Of a stretch of 26,326 nt of DNA, positions 1 through 8,390 are shown one piece after another; the first letter of the stretch is position 1; each line of letters opens with the position of its first letter. Position numbers and translations under genes: made by a program. Location of the stretch: positions 1 to 26,326 of the forward strand of contig RFIY01000040.1 in the NCBI GenBank assembly GCA_003695505.1, read 5' to 3'. The stretch is from Candidatus Dadabacteria bacterium. GTDB taxonomy: Bacteria; J088. The notes under the pieces were generated by a model that saw only the letters and a program-made list of their open reading frames with translations, made no database searches and was not told the DNA's origin.

Positions 1-1
1 C

Positions 2-1339
2 AACAACGGCGGTGATGGTTATGTGGCGGCAAGGTGGCTGCAACACTTTGGCCAGCCCGTCCAGGTGCTGGCACTGGCGCCCACTGAGTCCCTTGCGGGT
101 GACGCAGCCTGGGCCGCGCAGGTGTGGGGCGCAGTCGGCGGCAGGACCGAGCTGATCCCGTCGGACGAGCCGTCTCGGCTGGCTGGTCTGCCGACGGGCG
201 CCGTGCTGGTGGACGCTGTTTTCGGCACTGGATTTCACGGAACCATGCGTGAGCCCGCGGCCTCGATCTTCGAAGCATTGTCCCGACGGATCCCTGATGC
301 GGGGCATCCGGTGGTTGCGGTTGACATTCCCAGTGGCGTCGATGCCGCCAGTGGCGCGGCCACCGGAGAAGTTGTGTCGGCCGATGTGACCGTAACGATG
401 GGATTACACAAGGTGGGGTTGTGGTCCTGGCCCGGCGCCGGCGTGACCGGGACGATCGAATGTGTCGATCTCGGCTATCCGCAATCCGTCGTTGCGACAG
501 AAGCGCCGGTGGCCTTTGGGTTGACGCTGGATGATCTTGGGCTGCTCCGTCGCCCCGCCACGGGCCACAAGGGGACGTTTGGAGATGTCCTGGTGTGTGC
601 CGGGTCCGCGGATATGCCGGGGGCGGCGCAGTTATGTGCCCGCGCGGCCCTGCGTGCCGGCGCGGGGCGCGTGCTTGTCTGCTCGGTAGCGGCGGTCCTC
701 GATGCCCTGCCGCCCGAGATGATTCGTGTACCGGTCGGTGCGGGCTGGGAAGCGCCGTCAAAGGCATTGATCGATCGGATCGCGGCGGCCGACGCCGTCG
801 TGGTTGGTCCAGGCTGGGGGCGTTTTGCGGAAGACCGGAACTGGCTCGCGGCGATTCTGGCGGCGCGCAACGGCGCACCGACGGTGATCGATGCCGACGG
901 GCTGCGTGTACTGGCTGAAATCGACGCGCGGGCGCTCGGCGAGCACGTCGTCCTGACGCCGCATCCCGGCGAAGCTGCTGCGCTGTTGACATGTTCGGTA
1001 GCCGACGTGCAGGCGAACCGCCTGGATGCGGCAGATCGTCTCGTGCAACGTTGGGGCGCGACCATCGTGCTCAAAGGCGCCGGGACGATTATCGCCTCGC
1101 CGGGTCAGTTGCCCCGGATTCTCCGTTTCGCCGATCCGGCATTGGCGGTCCCAGGATCTGGAGACGTGCTGGCCGGGATCATTGCGAGCTGCGCGGCGCA
1201 TAGCCAGATGGCGTTCGCGTCCGCGATTGAAGGGGTGCTCTGGCACGCCTCGGTCGCGCGACTGCTGCCGCCATCCGGTAATCTGGCTGGAATGATCGCC
1301 GATTTGCTGCCCGTGGCTCGCCCCGCGCTGGTGGTCTGA
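2..1339 (+). CDS. nnr: Bifunctional NAD(P)H-hydrate epimerase / ADP-dependent NAD(P)H-hydrate dehydratase, 5'-truncated by window edge
   Basis: Repairs hydrated NAD(P)H: the N-terminal YjeF_N domain epimerises NAD(P)HX and the C-terminal ribokinase-like domain dehydrates the S form using ADP. The reading frame is open from base 2, and the first visible residues are NNGGDGYVAARWL, the signature of the epimerase domain, so the true start lies upstream; the GTG at 23 is internal. Further epimerase motifs are DAVFGTGFHG and VDIPSGVDAASG. The dehydratase half shows GPGWG, DADGLRVL, TPHPGEAAALL, VLKGAGTI and the catalytic PGSGDVLAGI. The stop overlaps the tsaE start (TGATG), so the two are translationally coupled, as is common in Proteobacteria. 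Function is very likely; the missing N-terminus is probably only a few dozen residues. Confidence 0.95.
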   Translation, partial: NNGGDGYVAARWLQHFGQPVQVLALAPTESLAGDAAWAAQVWGAVGGRTELIPSDEPSRLAGLPTGAVLVDAVFGTGFHGTMREPAASIFEALSRRIPDAGHPVVAVDIPSGVDAASGAATGEVVSADVTVTMGLHKVGLWSWPGAGVTGTIECVDLGYPQSVVATEAPVAFGLTLDDLGLLRRPATGHKGTFGDVLVCAGSADMPGAAQLCARAALRAGAGRVLVCSVAAVLDALPPEMIRVPVGAGWEAPSKALIDRIAAADAVVVGPGWGRFAEDRNWLAAILAARNGAPTVIDADGLRVLAEIDARALGEHVVLTPHPGEAAALLTCSVADVQANRLDAADRLVQRWGATIVLKGAGTIIASPGQLPRILRFADPALAVPGSGDVLAGIIASCAAHSQMAFASAIEGVLWHASVARLLPPSGNLAGMIADLLPVARPALVV

Positions 1340-1773
1340 TGGGTGCAGAGGAGCATGCGATCTTATGCGGCGACGTCGAGGCAACGGCGGCATGTGCCGC
1401 CGCGTTTGCGCGCCAGCTTGAGCCGGGTCAGATCATTTTTCTGGAAGGCCCCCTTGGTGCTGGCAAGACGACATTTGTCCGAGCCATGGCTCGTGCCCTC
1501 GGCGCCGACGATCGTGATGTCGTCAGCCCGACGTATGCGATGGTTCAGGAAGTCCCGTTGGCGCCTGGTGTGCTCGTGCATCTCGATCTGTACCGGCTTG
1601 AGCATCCCGAAGATGCATTTGCGCTGGGACTCGAAGCGCTTCCGGAAGGCGCGATTGTTGCCATCGAATGGCCGGAACGCGGTGGTTCATCACTCGGGGC
1701 GCCGGACTGGCGCGTACAGATCAGGCCCGTCGGCGAGGCTCGGCAGATTGTGATTGAGCCTGTGTCAGGCTGA
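1339..1773 (+). CDS. tsaE: tRNA threonylcarbamoyladenosine biosynthesis ATPase TsaE
   Basis: TsaE is the P-loop ATPase of the TsaB-TsaD-TsaE complex that makes t6A at position 37 of ANN-decoding tRNAs. The 144-residue product has a Walker A motif GPLGAGKTT (37-45), SPTYAMV (63-69), HLDLYRL (81-87) and IEWPER (109-114), all standard for the family, and its length is normal. The start ATG overlaps the nnr stop. In many gammaproteobacteria amiB and mutL follow; here the 3' end instead runs 9 bp into the convergent lysC gene, so that neighbourhood has been rearranged in this lineage. Confidence 0.95.
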   Translation: MGAEEHAILCGDVEATAACAAAFARQLEPGQIIFLEGPLGAGKTTFVRAMARALGADDRDVVSPTYAMVQEVPLAPGVLVHLDLYRLEHPEDAFALGLEALPEGAIVAIEWPERGGSSLGAPDWRVQIRPVGEARQIVIEPVSG

Positions 1774-2985
1774 CGCGTCGAGTCCGAATGCGCTGTGCAG
1801 CTCGCGCGCGGCAAGCTCGACATATTTGCGCTCGATGACGACGGAGATCTTGATTTCCGAGGTCGAGATCATCTGGATGTTGATGCCGACGGCGGCAAGC
1901 GTCTGGAACATTTTCGCGGCAACTCCGGCGTGACTGCGCATGCCGACACCGACGACGCTGAGCTTGGCGACTTCACGATCGGTTTCGATGTGTTCCCAGC
2001 CGACGTCGGACTGGATCGAGCGGAGGGCATCCAGTGCCGCATCGAGATCGGTCTCGGCCACGGTAAAGGTCATGTCCGTCGTTCCGTCGATCGAAATGTT
2101 CTGAATGATCATATCGACGTTGATGTTCTGATCGGCCAACGTCGAAAAAATCGACGACGCAATCCCCGGCTGGTCGGGTACGTCGATCAGGGAGATTTTC
2201 GCCTCTCGGTTGTTATAGGCGATGCCGCTGACAAGAATGTCTTCCATTTCCGGTACCTCGCGTGTGACCCAGGTTCCCTCGGACGTGTCGAAGCTGCTGC
2301 GTACATGCAACGGCACATCGACCTTCATGGCCAGCTCCACACTTCGGGTCTGCAAGACCTTTGCACCGAGGCTGGCCAGTTCGAGCATTTCTTCGTAGCT
2401 GATCCGTTCGATCTTGCGGGCGGAAGGTACGACGTTCGGGTCACATGTGTAGACGCCGTCGACGTCGGTGTAGATTTCACAGACATCGGCGTTCAGCGCG
2501 TGCGCGATGGCGACAGCGGTCAGATCCGACCCCCCGCGTCCGAGCGTCGTCGTATTTGCCTCGGCGTCAATGCCCTGGAAACCTGCCACGACGGGAACCT
2601 CGCCCCGCTCCAGCGCGGCACGCAGGGGTTGTGGGTCGATGTCCACGATGCGGGCTTTCGTATGCGCCCGATCCGTACGGATCGCCGCCTGCAGTCCAGT
2701 AAAGCTGCGTCCGGCGACGCCGCGGTCATTCAGCGCCATCGCGACCAGTGCGATCGAGGCCTGCTCGCCGGTCGCGACCAGTACGTCGTACTCTCGTGGC
2801 AACGGGCGCGCGCTGACCTCGTGGGCGAGCGCAATCAGCCGATTGGTCTCGCCCGACATCGCGGAACAGACCGCTACGACCCGATCTCCCGCGCGCACAG
2901 CAGCCGCAATGCGGTCAGCGACGGCCTGTATACGGTCGACACTGCCGACGGACGTGCCGCCGAACTTCATCACACGAAGGGACAT
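1765..2985 (-). CDS. lysC: Aspartate kinase, monofunctional, with two C-terminal ACT domains
   Basis: Phosphorylates L-aspartate in the first step toward lysine, threonine, methionine and diaminopimelate. The 406-residue protein begins MSLRVMKFGGTSVGS, the kinase signature with Lys7, and has GRGGSDLTA in the middle of the kinase domain. The C-terminal third carries paired ACT segments (DQPGIASSIFSTLAD and SHAGVAAKMFQTLA), which in this family bind feedback effectors, usually lysine and/or threonine. No homoserine dehydrogenase domain is present. It lies 4 nt after nadA and is probably cotranscribed with it. The last 9 bp overlap tsaE on the opposite strand. Which amino acid inhibits it cannot be read from the sequence. 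Confidence 0.96.
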   Translation of the reverse strand: MSLRVMKFGGTSVGSVDRIQAVADRIAAAVRAGDRVVAVCSAMSGETNRLIALAHEVSARPLPREYDVLVATGEQASIALVAMALNDRGVAGRSFTGLQAAIRTDRAHTKARIVDIDPQPLRAALERGEVPVVAGFQGIDAEANTTTLGRGGSDLTAVAIAHALNADVCEIYTDVDGVYTCDPNVVPSARKIERISYEEMLELASLGAKVLQTRSVELAMKVDVPLHVRSSFDTSEGTWVTREVPEMEDILVSGIAYNNREAKISLIDVPDQPGIASSIFSTLADQNINVDMIIQNISIDGTTDMTFTVAETDLDAALDALRSIQSDVGWEHIETDREVAKLSVVGVGMRSHAGVAAKMFQTLAAVGINIQMISTSEIKISVVIERKYVELAARELHSAFGLDASA

Positions 2986-2989
2986 TCTG

Positions 2990-3979
2990 CTAGCCGATCG
3001 CGATCATACGTTCGATGGCGAGTCGTGCCCGTTCGGCAATCTCGTCAGGTACGATGACGCGGTGTTGATCCTGTTCCAGGGATGCCAGCAGCTTTTCGGT
3101 GGTGATCATCTTCATGTATTCACAGACGGCATCGGTGCTGACGGGTACGAACTTCTTGTCCGGGGCCCGGGTTTCGAGCTGGTGCAGGATGCCGACCTCG
3201 GTTGCCACAAGAAAAGTGTCGTGCGGACTCTTCTCGGCATAGTTGATCATGCCGGAGGTGGACAGGATGTGCGTTTCGGCCTTCAACTGGCCGGTACTCG
3301 ACAGGTAGAGGCAGTTCGAGGAGCAACCACATTCCGGGTGTACGAGCAGATCGGCACCCGGGTGCGCCTCGATGGCCGCGGCGATCGTTTCCGGGCGAAT
3401 CGCGGCGTGGACGTGGCACTCACCGGCCCAGATATGCATATTCTCGCGGCCTGTGACATTCTTGACCCAGGAGCCGAGAAACATATCCGGCAGGAACAGG
3501 ATTTCGGTGTCCGGATCGATCGACTCGACGACCGCGACGGCGTTCGACGAGGTGCAGCAGTAATCGAGCTCGGCCTTGGTTTCAGCCGTGGTATTGACAT
3601 AGCCGACCGCAACCGCGCCTGGGTGTTCCGCCTTCCAGCGCCGCACATCCTCGGCGGTAATCGTCTGAACGAGTGAACAGCCTGCGTCGGGATCCGGGAT
3701 CAGCACCTTACGGTCGGGATTCAGGATGGCGGCCGTCTCGGCCATGAAGTAGACGCCGCAAAAGACGATGCGCTCGGCATCGAACTCCTGGGCCTTGCGC
3801 GCGAGCCCCAATGAGTCGCCGACATAATCGGCAACATCCTGAATCGCGGGGATCTGATAATTGTGCGCCAGAATCACGGCATTACGCTCCTCTTTGAGCG
3901 CAAGGATACGCTCCATCATACGGCGTTCCTGGTCGGTGATTCGGCGCCAGATCGGCGCGTCGGCTGGTGTCGCGGTCAT
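2990..3979 (-). CDS. nadA: Quinolinate synthase NadA
   Basis: Condenses iminoaspartate with dihydroxyacetone phosphate to quinolinate in de novo NAD synthesis; a [4Fe-4S] enzyme of the cytosol. With the chosen start the protein has 329 residues. Cluster cysteines are probably C74 (VFCGVYFMAET), C217 (HPECGC) and C286 (TDAVCEYMKM), matching the family pattern of three distant cysteines. AHNYQ (38-42) and SSTG are typical. An in-frame ATG at 4030 would add 17 residues, but its Shine-Dalgarno spacing is poor, whereas AGGGACAGG precedes the ATG at 3979. First gene of a nadA-lysC pair; nadB and nadC are not in the window. Confidence 0.95.
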   Translation of the reverse strand: MTATPADAPIWRRITDQERRMMERILALKEERNAVILAHNYQIPAIQDVADYVGDSLGLARKAQEFDAERIVFCGVYFMAETAAILNPDRKVLIPDPDAGCSLVQTITAEDVRRWKAEHPGAVAVGYVNTTAETKAELDYCCTSSNAVAVVESIDPDTEILFLPDMFLGSWVKNVTGRENMHIWAGECHVHAAIRPETIAAAIEAHPGADLLVHPECGCSSNCLYLSSTGQLKAETHILSTSGMINYAEKSPHDTFLVATEVGILHQLETRAPDKKFVPVSTDAVCEYMKMITTEKLLASLEQDQHRVIVPDEIAERARLAIERMIAIG

Positions 3980-4073
3980 CGGTCCTGTCCCTGAATCTGG
4001 CTTGCGGCGCAACCCGCAAGCGGAGTCCATTCACCTGGCGTGCCTTCATGATACATCAACGCAATGTGTCATT

Positions 4074-4102
4074 TTGCGAGACGGTACCTGCCTCGCTACA
4101 AT
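4074..4102 (+). promoter_or_regulatory. Sigma-70-type promoter of the carboxylase operon
   Basis: TTGCGA (4074-4079), a 17-bp spacer and TACAAT (4097-4102) match the -35 and -10 consensus at 4/6 and 5/6 positions. Transcription would begin near 4109, leaving an untranslated leader of about 125 nt before pccB. The leader has a short hairpin near its start (CGGAC ... GTCCG) but no riboswitch class that I recognise. Prediction from consensus only. Confidence 0.55.
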
Positions 4103-4236
4103 GATTCGGACCGATCAGTCCGCTTTGTGGGAGCCGACATACGGCGCCGCGCGCCGGGCGGCACCGATCAGATCTCAAAACGACCGCAGTTTCCGTACTT
4201 TCGGCCAACGATGCCGTACAAGGATGGTTTGACATC

Positions 4237-5778
4237 ATGAGTAACGAAGAAAAACTGGCGCTGCTCGACGCCCGTGAACGCGAGGCCGAACTGGGCGGCG
4301 GCCCCGAGCGTATAGAACGTCAACACGCAGCAGGCAAGCTGACTGCGCGTGAACGCATCGACCTGCTGCTCGATCCGGGTACGTTCGTCGAGACCGACCG
4401 ATTTGTTCTCGACCAGCATGAGACCGGCCAGAAGAAGTTTTATGGCGATGGCGTCGTCACTGGATATGGACGCGTCGATGGACGACTCGTCTATGTGTTC
4501 AGCCAGGACTTCACGGTATACGGCGGCAGCCTCAGCCAGGCGTTCGCAAAGAAAGTCTGCAAAATCATGGATCTGGCGGCCCGCAACGGCGCGCCGGTCA
4601 TCGGACTCAATGACTCCGGTGGCGCACGGATTCAGGAGGGGGTCGAAAGCCTCGCGGGGTATGCGGACATCTTCTTGCGGAACGTGATGTCATCGGGCGT
4701 CGTGCCGCAAATCAGTGCAATCCTCGGACCCTGCGCCGGCGGTGCGGTCTACAGCCCGGCGCTGACGGACTTCATTTTCATGGTCAAGGACACGTCCTAT
4801 ATGTTCATCACCGGCCCCGACGTGATCAAGACCGTGACGCACGAAGAGGTCACCAAGGAGGAGCTCGGCGGGGCGATGACGCATGCCAGCAAGAGTGGCG
4901 TAGCGCATTTTGCCGCAGAGGACGAAGAGCACTGCATCGCGATGATCCGTGAGTTGCTCGGCTACATCCCGCAGAACAATCTGGAAGACCCGCCTGTCCG
5001 GCCGACGGAAGACCCCGAAGATCGCTGCGAGGAGTCGCTGAAGACGCTGGTGCCAGACAATCCCAACAAACCATACGAGATGAAGGAGCTGATCCGGCTC
5101 GTCGTCGATGACGGGAATTTCCTGGAGGTCCACGAGGCGTATGCGACGAACATCATCGTCGGATTTGCGCGACTTGGTGGCCAGAGCGTCGGCATCGTCG
5201 CCAACAACCCGGCGTCGCTGGCGGGCACGCTCGATATCGATTCGAGCATCAAGGCGGCCCGCTTCGTGCGCTTCTGCGATTGCTTCAATATCCCGCTGGT
5301 CACGTTCGTGGACGTGCCAGGTTTTCTGCCCGGAACCGATCAGGAATGGCGCGGGATTATCAATCACGGCGCAAAACTGTTGTACGCCTTCTGCGAAGCG
5401 ACGGTTCCGAAGGTCACGGTGATTACGCGCAAGGCCTATGGCGGCGCGTACGACGTGATGAGTTCCAAGCACATCCGCGGCGACATCAACGTGGCGTTCC
5501 CGACGGCCGAAATCGCGGTGATGGGACCGGATGGCGCCGTGAACATCATCTATCGCAAGGAACTGGCCGAGGCTGCCGACCCCGTTGCCCGCAAGGCCGA
5601 ACTGGTCGAGGAATACCGTGACAAGTTCGCGAATCCCTACAAGGCCGCAGAGCTTGGCTATATCGACGCGATCATTCATCCCGAGCAGACCCGTCCGTTC
5701 CTGATTCAGGCACTGCGGACGCTGGAGAACAAGCGCGACCAGAATCCGCCGAAGAAACACGGCAACATTCCGCTGTAG
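4237..5778 (+). CDS. pccB: Propionyl-CoA-type carboxylase, carboxyltransferase (beta) subunit
   Basis: Transfers the carboxyl group from carboxybiotin to an acyl-CoA, most likely propionyl-CoA giving methylmalonyl-CoA. The 513-residue length and both halves of the carboxyltransferase fold are typical of PccB/MmdA: N-terminal [18 protein letters not shown] and [14 protein letters not shown]-terminal [17 protein letters not shown] and [18 protein letters not shown]. Asp406 in GGAYDVM appears to sit where an aspartate governs propionyl preference in Streptomyces PccB; this is alignment by eye. First gene of a three-gene operon with the biotin carboxylase 9 nt downstream. The purine-rich AAGGA lies 13 nt before the ATG, a wide spacing. 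Acetyl-CoA or methylmalonyl-CoA decarboxylase roles are less likely alternatives. Confidence 0.92.
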   Translation: MSNEEKLALLDAREREAELGGGPERIERQHAAGKLTARERIDLLLDPGTFVETDRFVLDQHETGQKKFYGDGVVTGYGRVDGRLVYVFSQDFTVYGGSLSQAFAKKVCKIMDLAARNGAPVIGLNDSGGARIQEGVESLAGYADIFLRNVMSSGVVPQISAILGPCAGGAVYSPALTDFIFMVKDTSYMFITGPDVIKTVTHEEVTKEELGGAMTHASKSGVAHFAAEDEEHCIAMIRELLGYIPQNNLEDPPVRPTEDPEDRCEESLKTLVPDNPNKPYEMKELIRLVVDDGNFLEVHEAYATNIIVGFARLGGQSVGIVANNPASLAGTLDIDSSIKAARFVRFCDCFNIPLVTFVDVPGFLPGTDQEWRGIINHGAKLLYAFCEATVPKVTVITRKAYGGAYDVMSSKHIRGDINVAFPTAEIAVMGPDGAVNIIYRKELAEAADPVARKAELVEEYRDKFANPYKAAELGYIDAIIHPEQTRPFLIQALRTLENKRDQNPPKKHGNIPL

Positions 5779-5787
5779 GTATTCGTT

Positions 5788-7299
5788 ATGTTCAAGAAAG
5801 TCCTGATTGCCAATCGCGGCGAAATCGCCGTCCGCGTCATTCGCTCGCTGCGTGAGCTGGGGATTGCGTCCGTTGCAGTCTATTCCGACGCCGATGCCGA
5901 TGCCCTGCACGTCCGAATGGCGGACGAGGCGTACCATATTGGCCCTGCGCCCAGCAACGAAAGTTATCTTGTCTGGGAAAAGATCCTCGATGTGGCACGG
6001 CAGACCGGCGCGGAGGCTATTCATCCCGGCTATGGGTTTCTCAGCGAAAACGCCCAGTTTTCACGCGCGGTACGCGATGCGGGACTGGCGTTCATTGGTC
6101 CGCCCGAAGAGGCGATCACGACGATGGGTGACAAGGTCGCCGCGCGTGCGAAGATGATCGCCGCCGGTGTTCCGGTCGTGCCGGGCACCGAGGAGCCGGT
6201 CAGTGATGCGGCCGAAGCCGAGGAGCAGGCGCAGCGGATCGGCTTCCCGCTGATGCTCAAGGCTGCAGCCGGCGGCGGGGGCAAGGGGATGCGTCGCGTC
6301 GATGATCCGGCCGCCTTCCGCAAGGCGTTCGAGGGCGCGCAGCGCGAGGCGCAGAACGCATTTGGTGACGGCCGCATCTATCTGGAGCGGTTCGTATCGA
6401 ATCCGCGTCACATCGAGGTGCAGGTGTTCGCGGACCGACATGGCAACGTGCGCCACATTTTCGAACGCGAATGCAGCATTCAGCGTCGCCACCAGAAGGT
6501 GATCGAGGAAAGCCCCAGCCCGTTCATTTCACAGGAAACACGCGAAAAGATCTGCGAAGCGGCCGTGCTGGCGACCCGCGCGGTCGACTACGAAGGCGCC
6601 GGAACGATCGAATTTCTTTGTGACGCCGAGCAGAACTTCTACTTCCTCGAAATGAATACGCGACTTCAGGTCGAGCATCCCGTCACCGAAATGGTCACCG
6701 GACTCGATCTGGTGCGGCTGCAGGTGCTCGTTGCCGCCGGTGAGCCGATTCCATTCGAACAGGATCAGATCCACCAGAACGGCTGGGCGATCGAGGCGCG
6801 GATTTACGCGGAAGATCCCGAAAAGAACTTTATGCCGAGTCCCGGCAAGATCGAAGTCCTGACCACGCCGAGTGGCCCGGGGGTACGGGATGACAGCGGC
6901 GTCTACCAGGGGTACACGATCCCGATGACGTATGACCCGATGATCTCGAAGCTCGTCTGCTGGGGGCCCGATCGGGAGGCGGCGATCGAGCGCATGGAGC
7001 GCGCGTTGATGGAATACCGCGTGCTCGGCGTCAAAACCAATATTCGCTTTCATCAGGCACTGCTGAAGCACCCGGATTTTCGTTCGGGGAACTTCGATAC
7101 AGGGTTTCTCGAGCGCGTCGATGTGATGGCCGGGGTAGAGGCAGATCCAGAAGAGGTTCGCATTGCCGAAATTGCGGCAGCGTTGATTACGCATGCCCGG
7201 CGGGAGCAGGCCGCGCCGGCGGCGGCCGGCCAGCCCCATGAGGCATCGGAATGGAAGCGTGCGGCCCGACGTATGGGATTGCGTGGAGGTGGCTTGTGA
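5788..7299 (+). CDS. Biotin carboxylase subunit of the acyl-CoA carboxylase (no fused biotin domain)
   Basis: ATP-grasp enzyme that carboxylates the biotin carried by the next gene's product. The 503-residue protein opens MFKKVLIANRGEIAVRVIRS and shows the glycine-rich ATP loop KAAAGGGGKGMR, ERECSIQRRHQKVIEESPS and EMNTRLQVEHPVTE, where Glu288, Asn290 and Arg292 fall at the same numbers as in E. coli AccC. Length is slightly above AccC (about 450) and well below fused PccA (about 660). The extra C-terminal tail after the core is alanine- and arginine-rich with no recognised domain. The stop overlaps the GTG of the carrier gene, so the two products are coupled. Confidence 0.93.
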   Translation: MFKKVLIANRGEIAVRVIRSLRELGIASVAVYSDADADALHVRMADEAYHIGPAPSNESYLVWEKILDVARQTGAEAIHPGYGFLSENAQFSRAVRDAGLAFIGPPEEAITTMGDKVAARAKMIAAGVPVVPGTEEPVSDAAEAEEQAQRIGFPLMLKAAAGGGGKGMRRVDDPAAFRKAFEGAQREAQNAFGDGRIYLERFVSNPRHIEVQVFADRHGNVRHIFERECSIQRRHQKVIEESPSPFISQETREKICEAAVLATRAVDYEGAGTIEFLCDAEQNFYFLEMNTRLQVEHPVTEMVTGLDLVRLQVLVAAGEPIPFEQDQIHQNGWAIEARIYAEDPEKNFMPSPGKIEVLTTPSGPGVRDDSGVYQGYTIPMTYDPMISKLVCWGPDREAAIERMERALMEYRVLGVKTNIRFHQALLKHPDFRSGNFDTGFLERVDVMAGVEADPEEVRIAEIAAALITHARREQAAPAAAGQPHEASEWKRAARRMGLRGGGL

Positions 7300-7811
7300 A
7301 GCGGCAGTATCGCGTTTATCGAGGCAAGGAATCGGTTGATGTCGGCGTCGACGGTGGACCGCAGACGTGGGACTTCACGCTCGACGATCAGTCCGGCACC
7401 GTTCGCCTGTCATTCGTAGAGCCTCAGATTGCCCTGCTGCAATTCGAGGACGGCCGTGTCGTCGAAGTGCCCTATGCACTGCGCAAAGGCAAGATGTTGC
7501 TCAACGTCGCGGGGCATAGCTACGAATTCGAAGTCCTCGATCGCTTGCAGGCGCTGTTGCGTGAGCATCGGGGTGGCACTGCCGGTGGAGATGGCGCACT
7601 GACCGTTGCCATGCCGGGCCGCGTGATCAAGATCGTCGTTGCCGAAGGCGACGTTGTCGCGGCGGGCGATGGCGTCGTCATCGTTGAAGCCATGAAGATG
7701 GAAAACGAACTCAAGGCTCCAGTATCCGGTACGATCGAGCGTATTGCCGTTGCCGTTGGCGATACGGTCGAAGCGGGTGACCTGCTGTTGCAGATCGACC
7801 CCGAGGATTGA
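7296..7811 (+). CDS. Biotin carboxyl carrier subunit with PccA-like linker domain
   Basis: Carries covalently bound biotin between the carboxylase and carboxyltransferase. GTG start at 7296 is chosen because GGAGGT (7285-7290) sits 5 nt upstream and the start overlaps the previous stop as GTGA; a longer frame from 7251 lacks such a site. The 171-residue product ends in a biotinyl domain with VEAMKMENELKAPVSG, the modified lysine being K134. Residues 1-90 are beta-rich (RVYRGKESVDV, LQFEDGRVVEVPYALRKG) and look like the interaction region that joins the two halves of fused PccA proteins. Together with the previous gene it reads as an alpha subunit split in two. Confidence 0.88.
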   Translation: MKRQYRVYRGKESVDVGVDGGPQTWDFTLDDQSGTVRLSFVEPQIALLQFEDGRVVEVPYALRKGKMLLNVAGHSYEFEVLDRLQALLREHRGGTAGGDGALTVAMPGRVIKIVVAEGDVVAAGDGVVIVEAMKMENELKAPVSGTIERIAVAVGDTVEAGDLLLQIDPED

Positions 7812-7865
7812 GATACTGAGCGGTACGGTCTGGACTTGTCCAGCCGGCAGGTCGGAGGGGGAACC

Positions 7866-8390
7866 TTGCCGCGACTTCTGTTACTGCTTTTGTTGGCCTT
7901 GACCAGCGCGTGTGCGTCGCTGCCGGAGGTCAAACCATCTGCGCCGCGCATGCTGCGCGGCTACGAATACATTCCGGACAATACGGGGCGCTATCAGTGT
8001 CCATATACCCACGATGGCGTGCTCGCAGAATGGGTCGACAAGGCCGTCAGCGCCCGGGCGGGCGCGCAGATCGGCAAGGCCGTCCTTGGCGCGACCGGTG
8101 GCATCGTCGGGCAGGTCAAAGGCGATAGCGTCACCGGTCTGATCGGACGCACCCTTGGGCAACTCATCGGAAACGCCGCGGGGCGCGCCGCGACGCTCAA
8201 ACGCATCGGTGGCTGGGAGACCGTGCGGGAAACCTCGGACATCTCTTTTATGTCCATAGAGTCCATGGCACGTTTTCTGGCACGATTTTACAAGCACCAT
8301 CCACACTTCGACCTCGCGGTCGATCTGACTGGCGAGATTTATCCTGAGTTTGTCCCTTGGGGTGAACGCATCCGGCAAGGAGATCTGTAA
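7866..8390 (+). CDS. Lipoprotein with glycine-zipper segment, function unknown
   Basis: TTG start at 7866 is preferred: GGAGGGGG (7854-7861) ends 4 nt before it. An upstream TTG at 7836 lies inside the inverted repeat CTGGAC-TT-GTCCAG (7830-7843) and has no comparable site. The 174-residue product begins with a leucine-rich signal peptide ending in the lipobox LTSAC, so it is predicted to be lipid-anchored. The middle has regularly spaced glycines (AGAQIGKAVLGATGGIVG, IGRTLGQLIGNAAG), a glycine-zipper pattern seen in outer-membrane lipoproteins. The C-terminal 60 residues are mixed and aromatic. I do not recognise the family. First of five lipoprotein genes; its stop overlaps lpoB as TAATG. 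Confidence 0.7.
   Translation: MPRLLLLLLLALTSACASLPEVKPSAPRMLRGYEYIPDNTGRYQCPYTHDGVLAEWVDKAVSARAGAQIGKAVLGATGGIVGQVKGDSVTGLIGRTLGQLIGNAAGRAATLKRIGGWETVRETSDISFMSIESMARFLARFYKHHPHFDLAVDLTGEIYPEFVPWGERIRQGDL

Noticed and set aside
1795-3057. 420-codon open frame on the plus strand
   Set aside because: Lies antisense to lysC in GC-rich DNA; no recognisable motifs, and lysC is certain.
4690-6024. 444-codon open frame on the minus strand
   Set aside because: Antisense shadow of pccB and the biotin carboxylase gene, rich in Arg/His/Asp as such shadows are.
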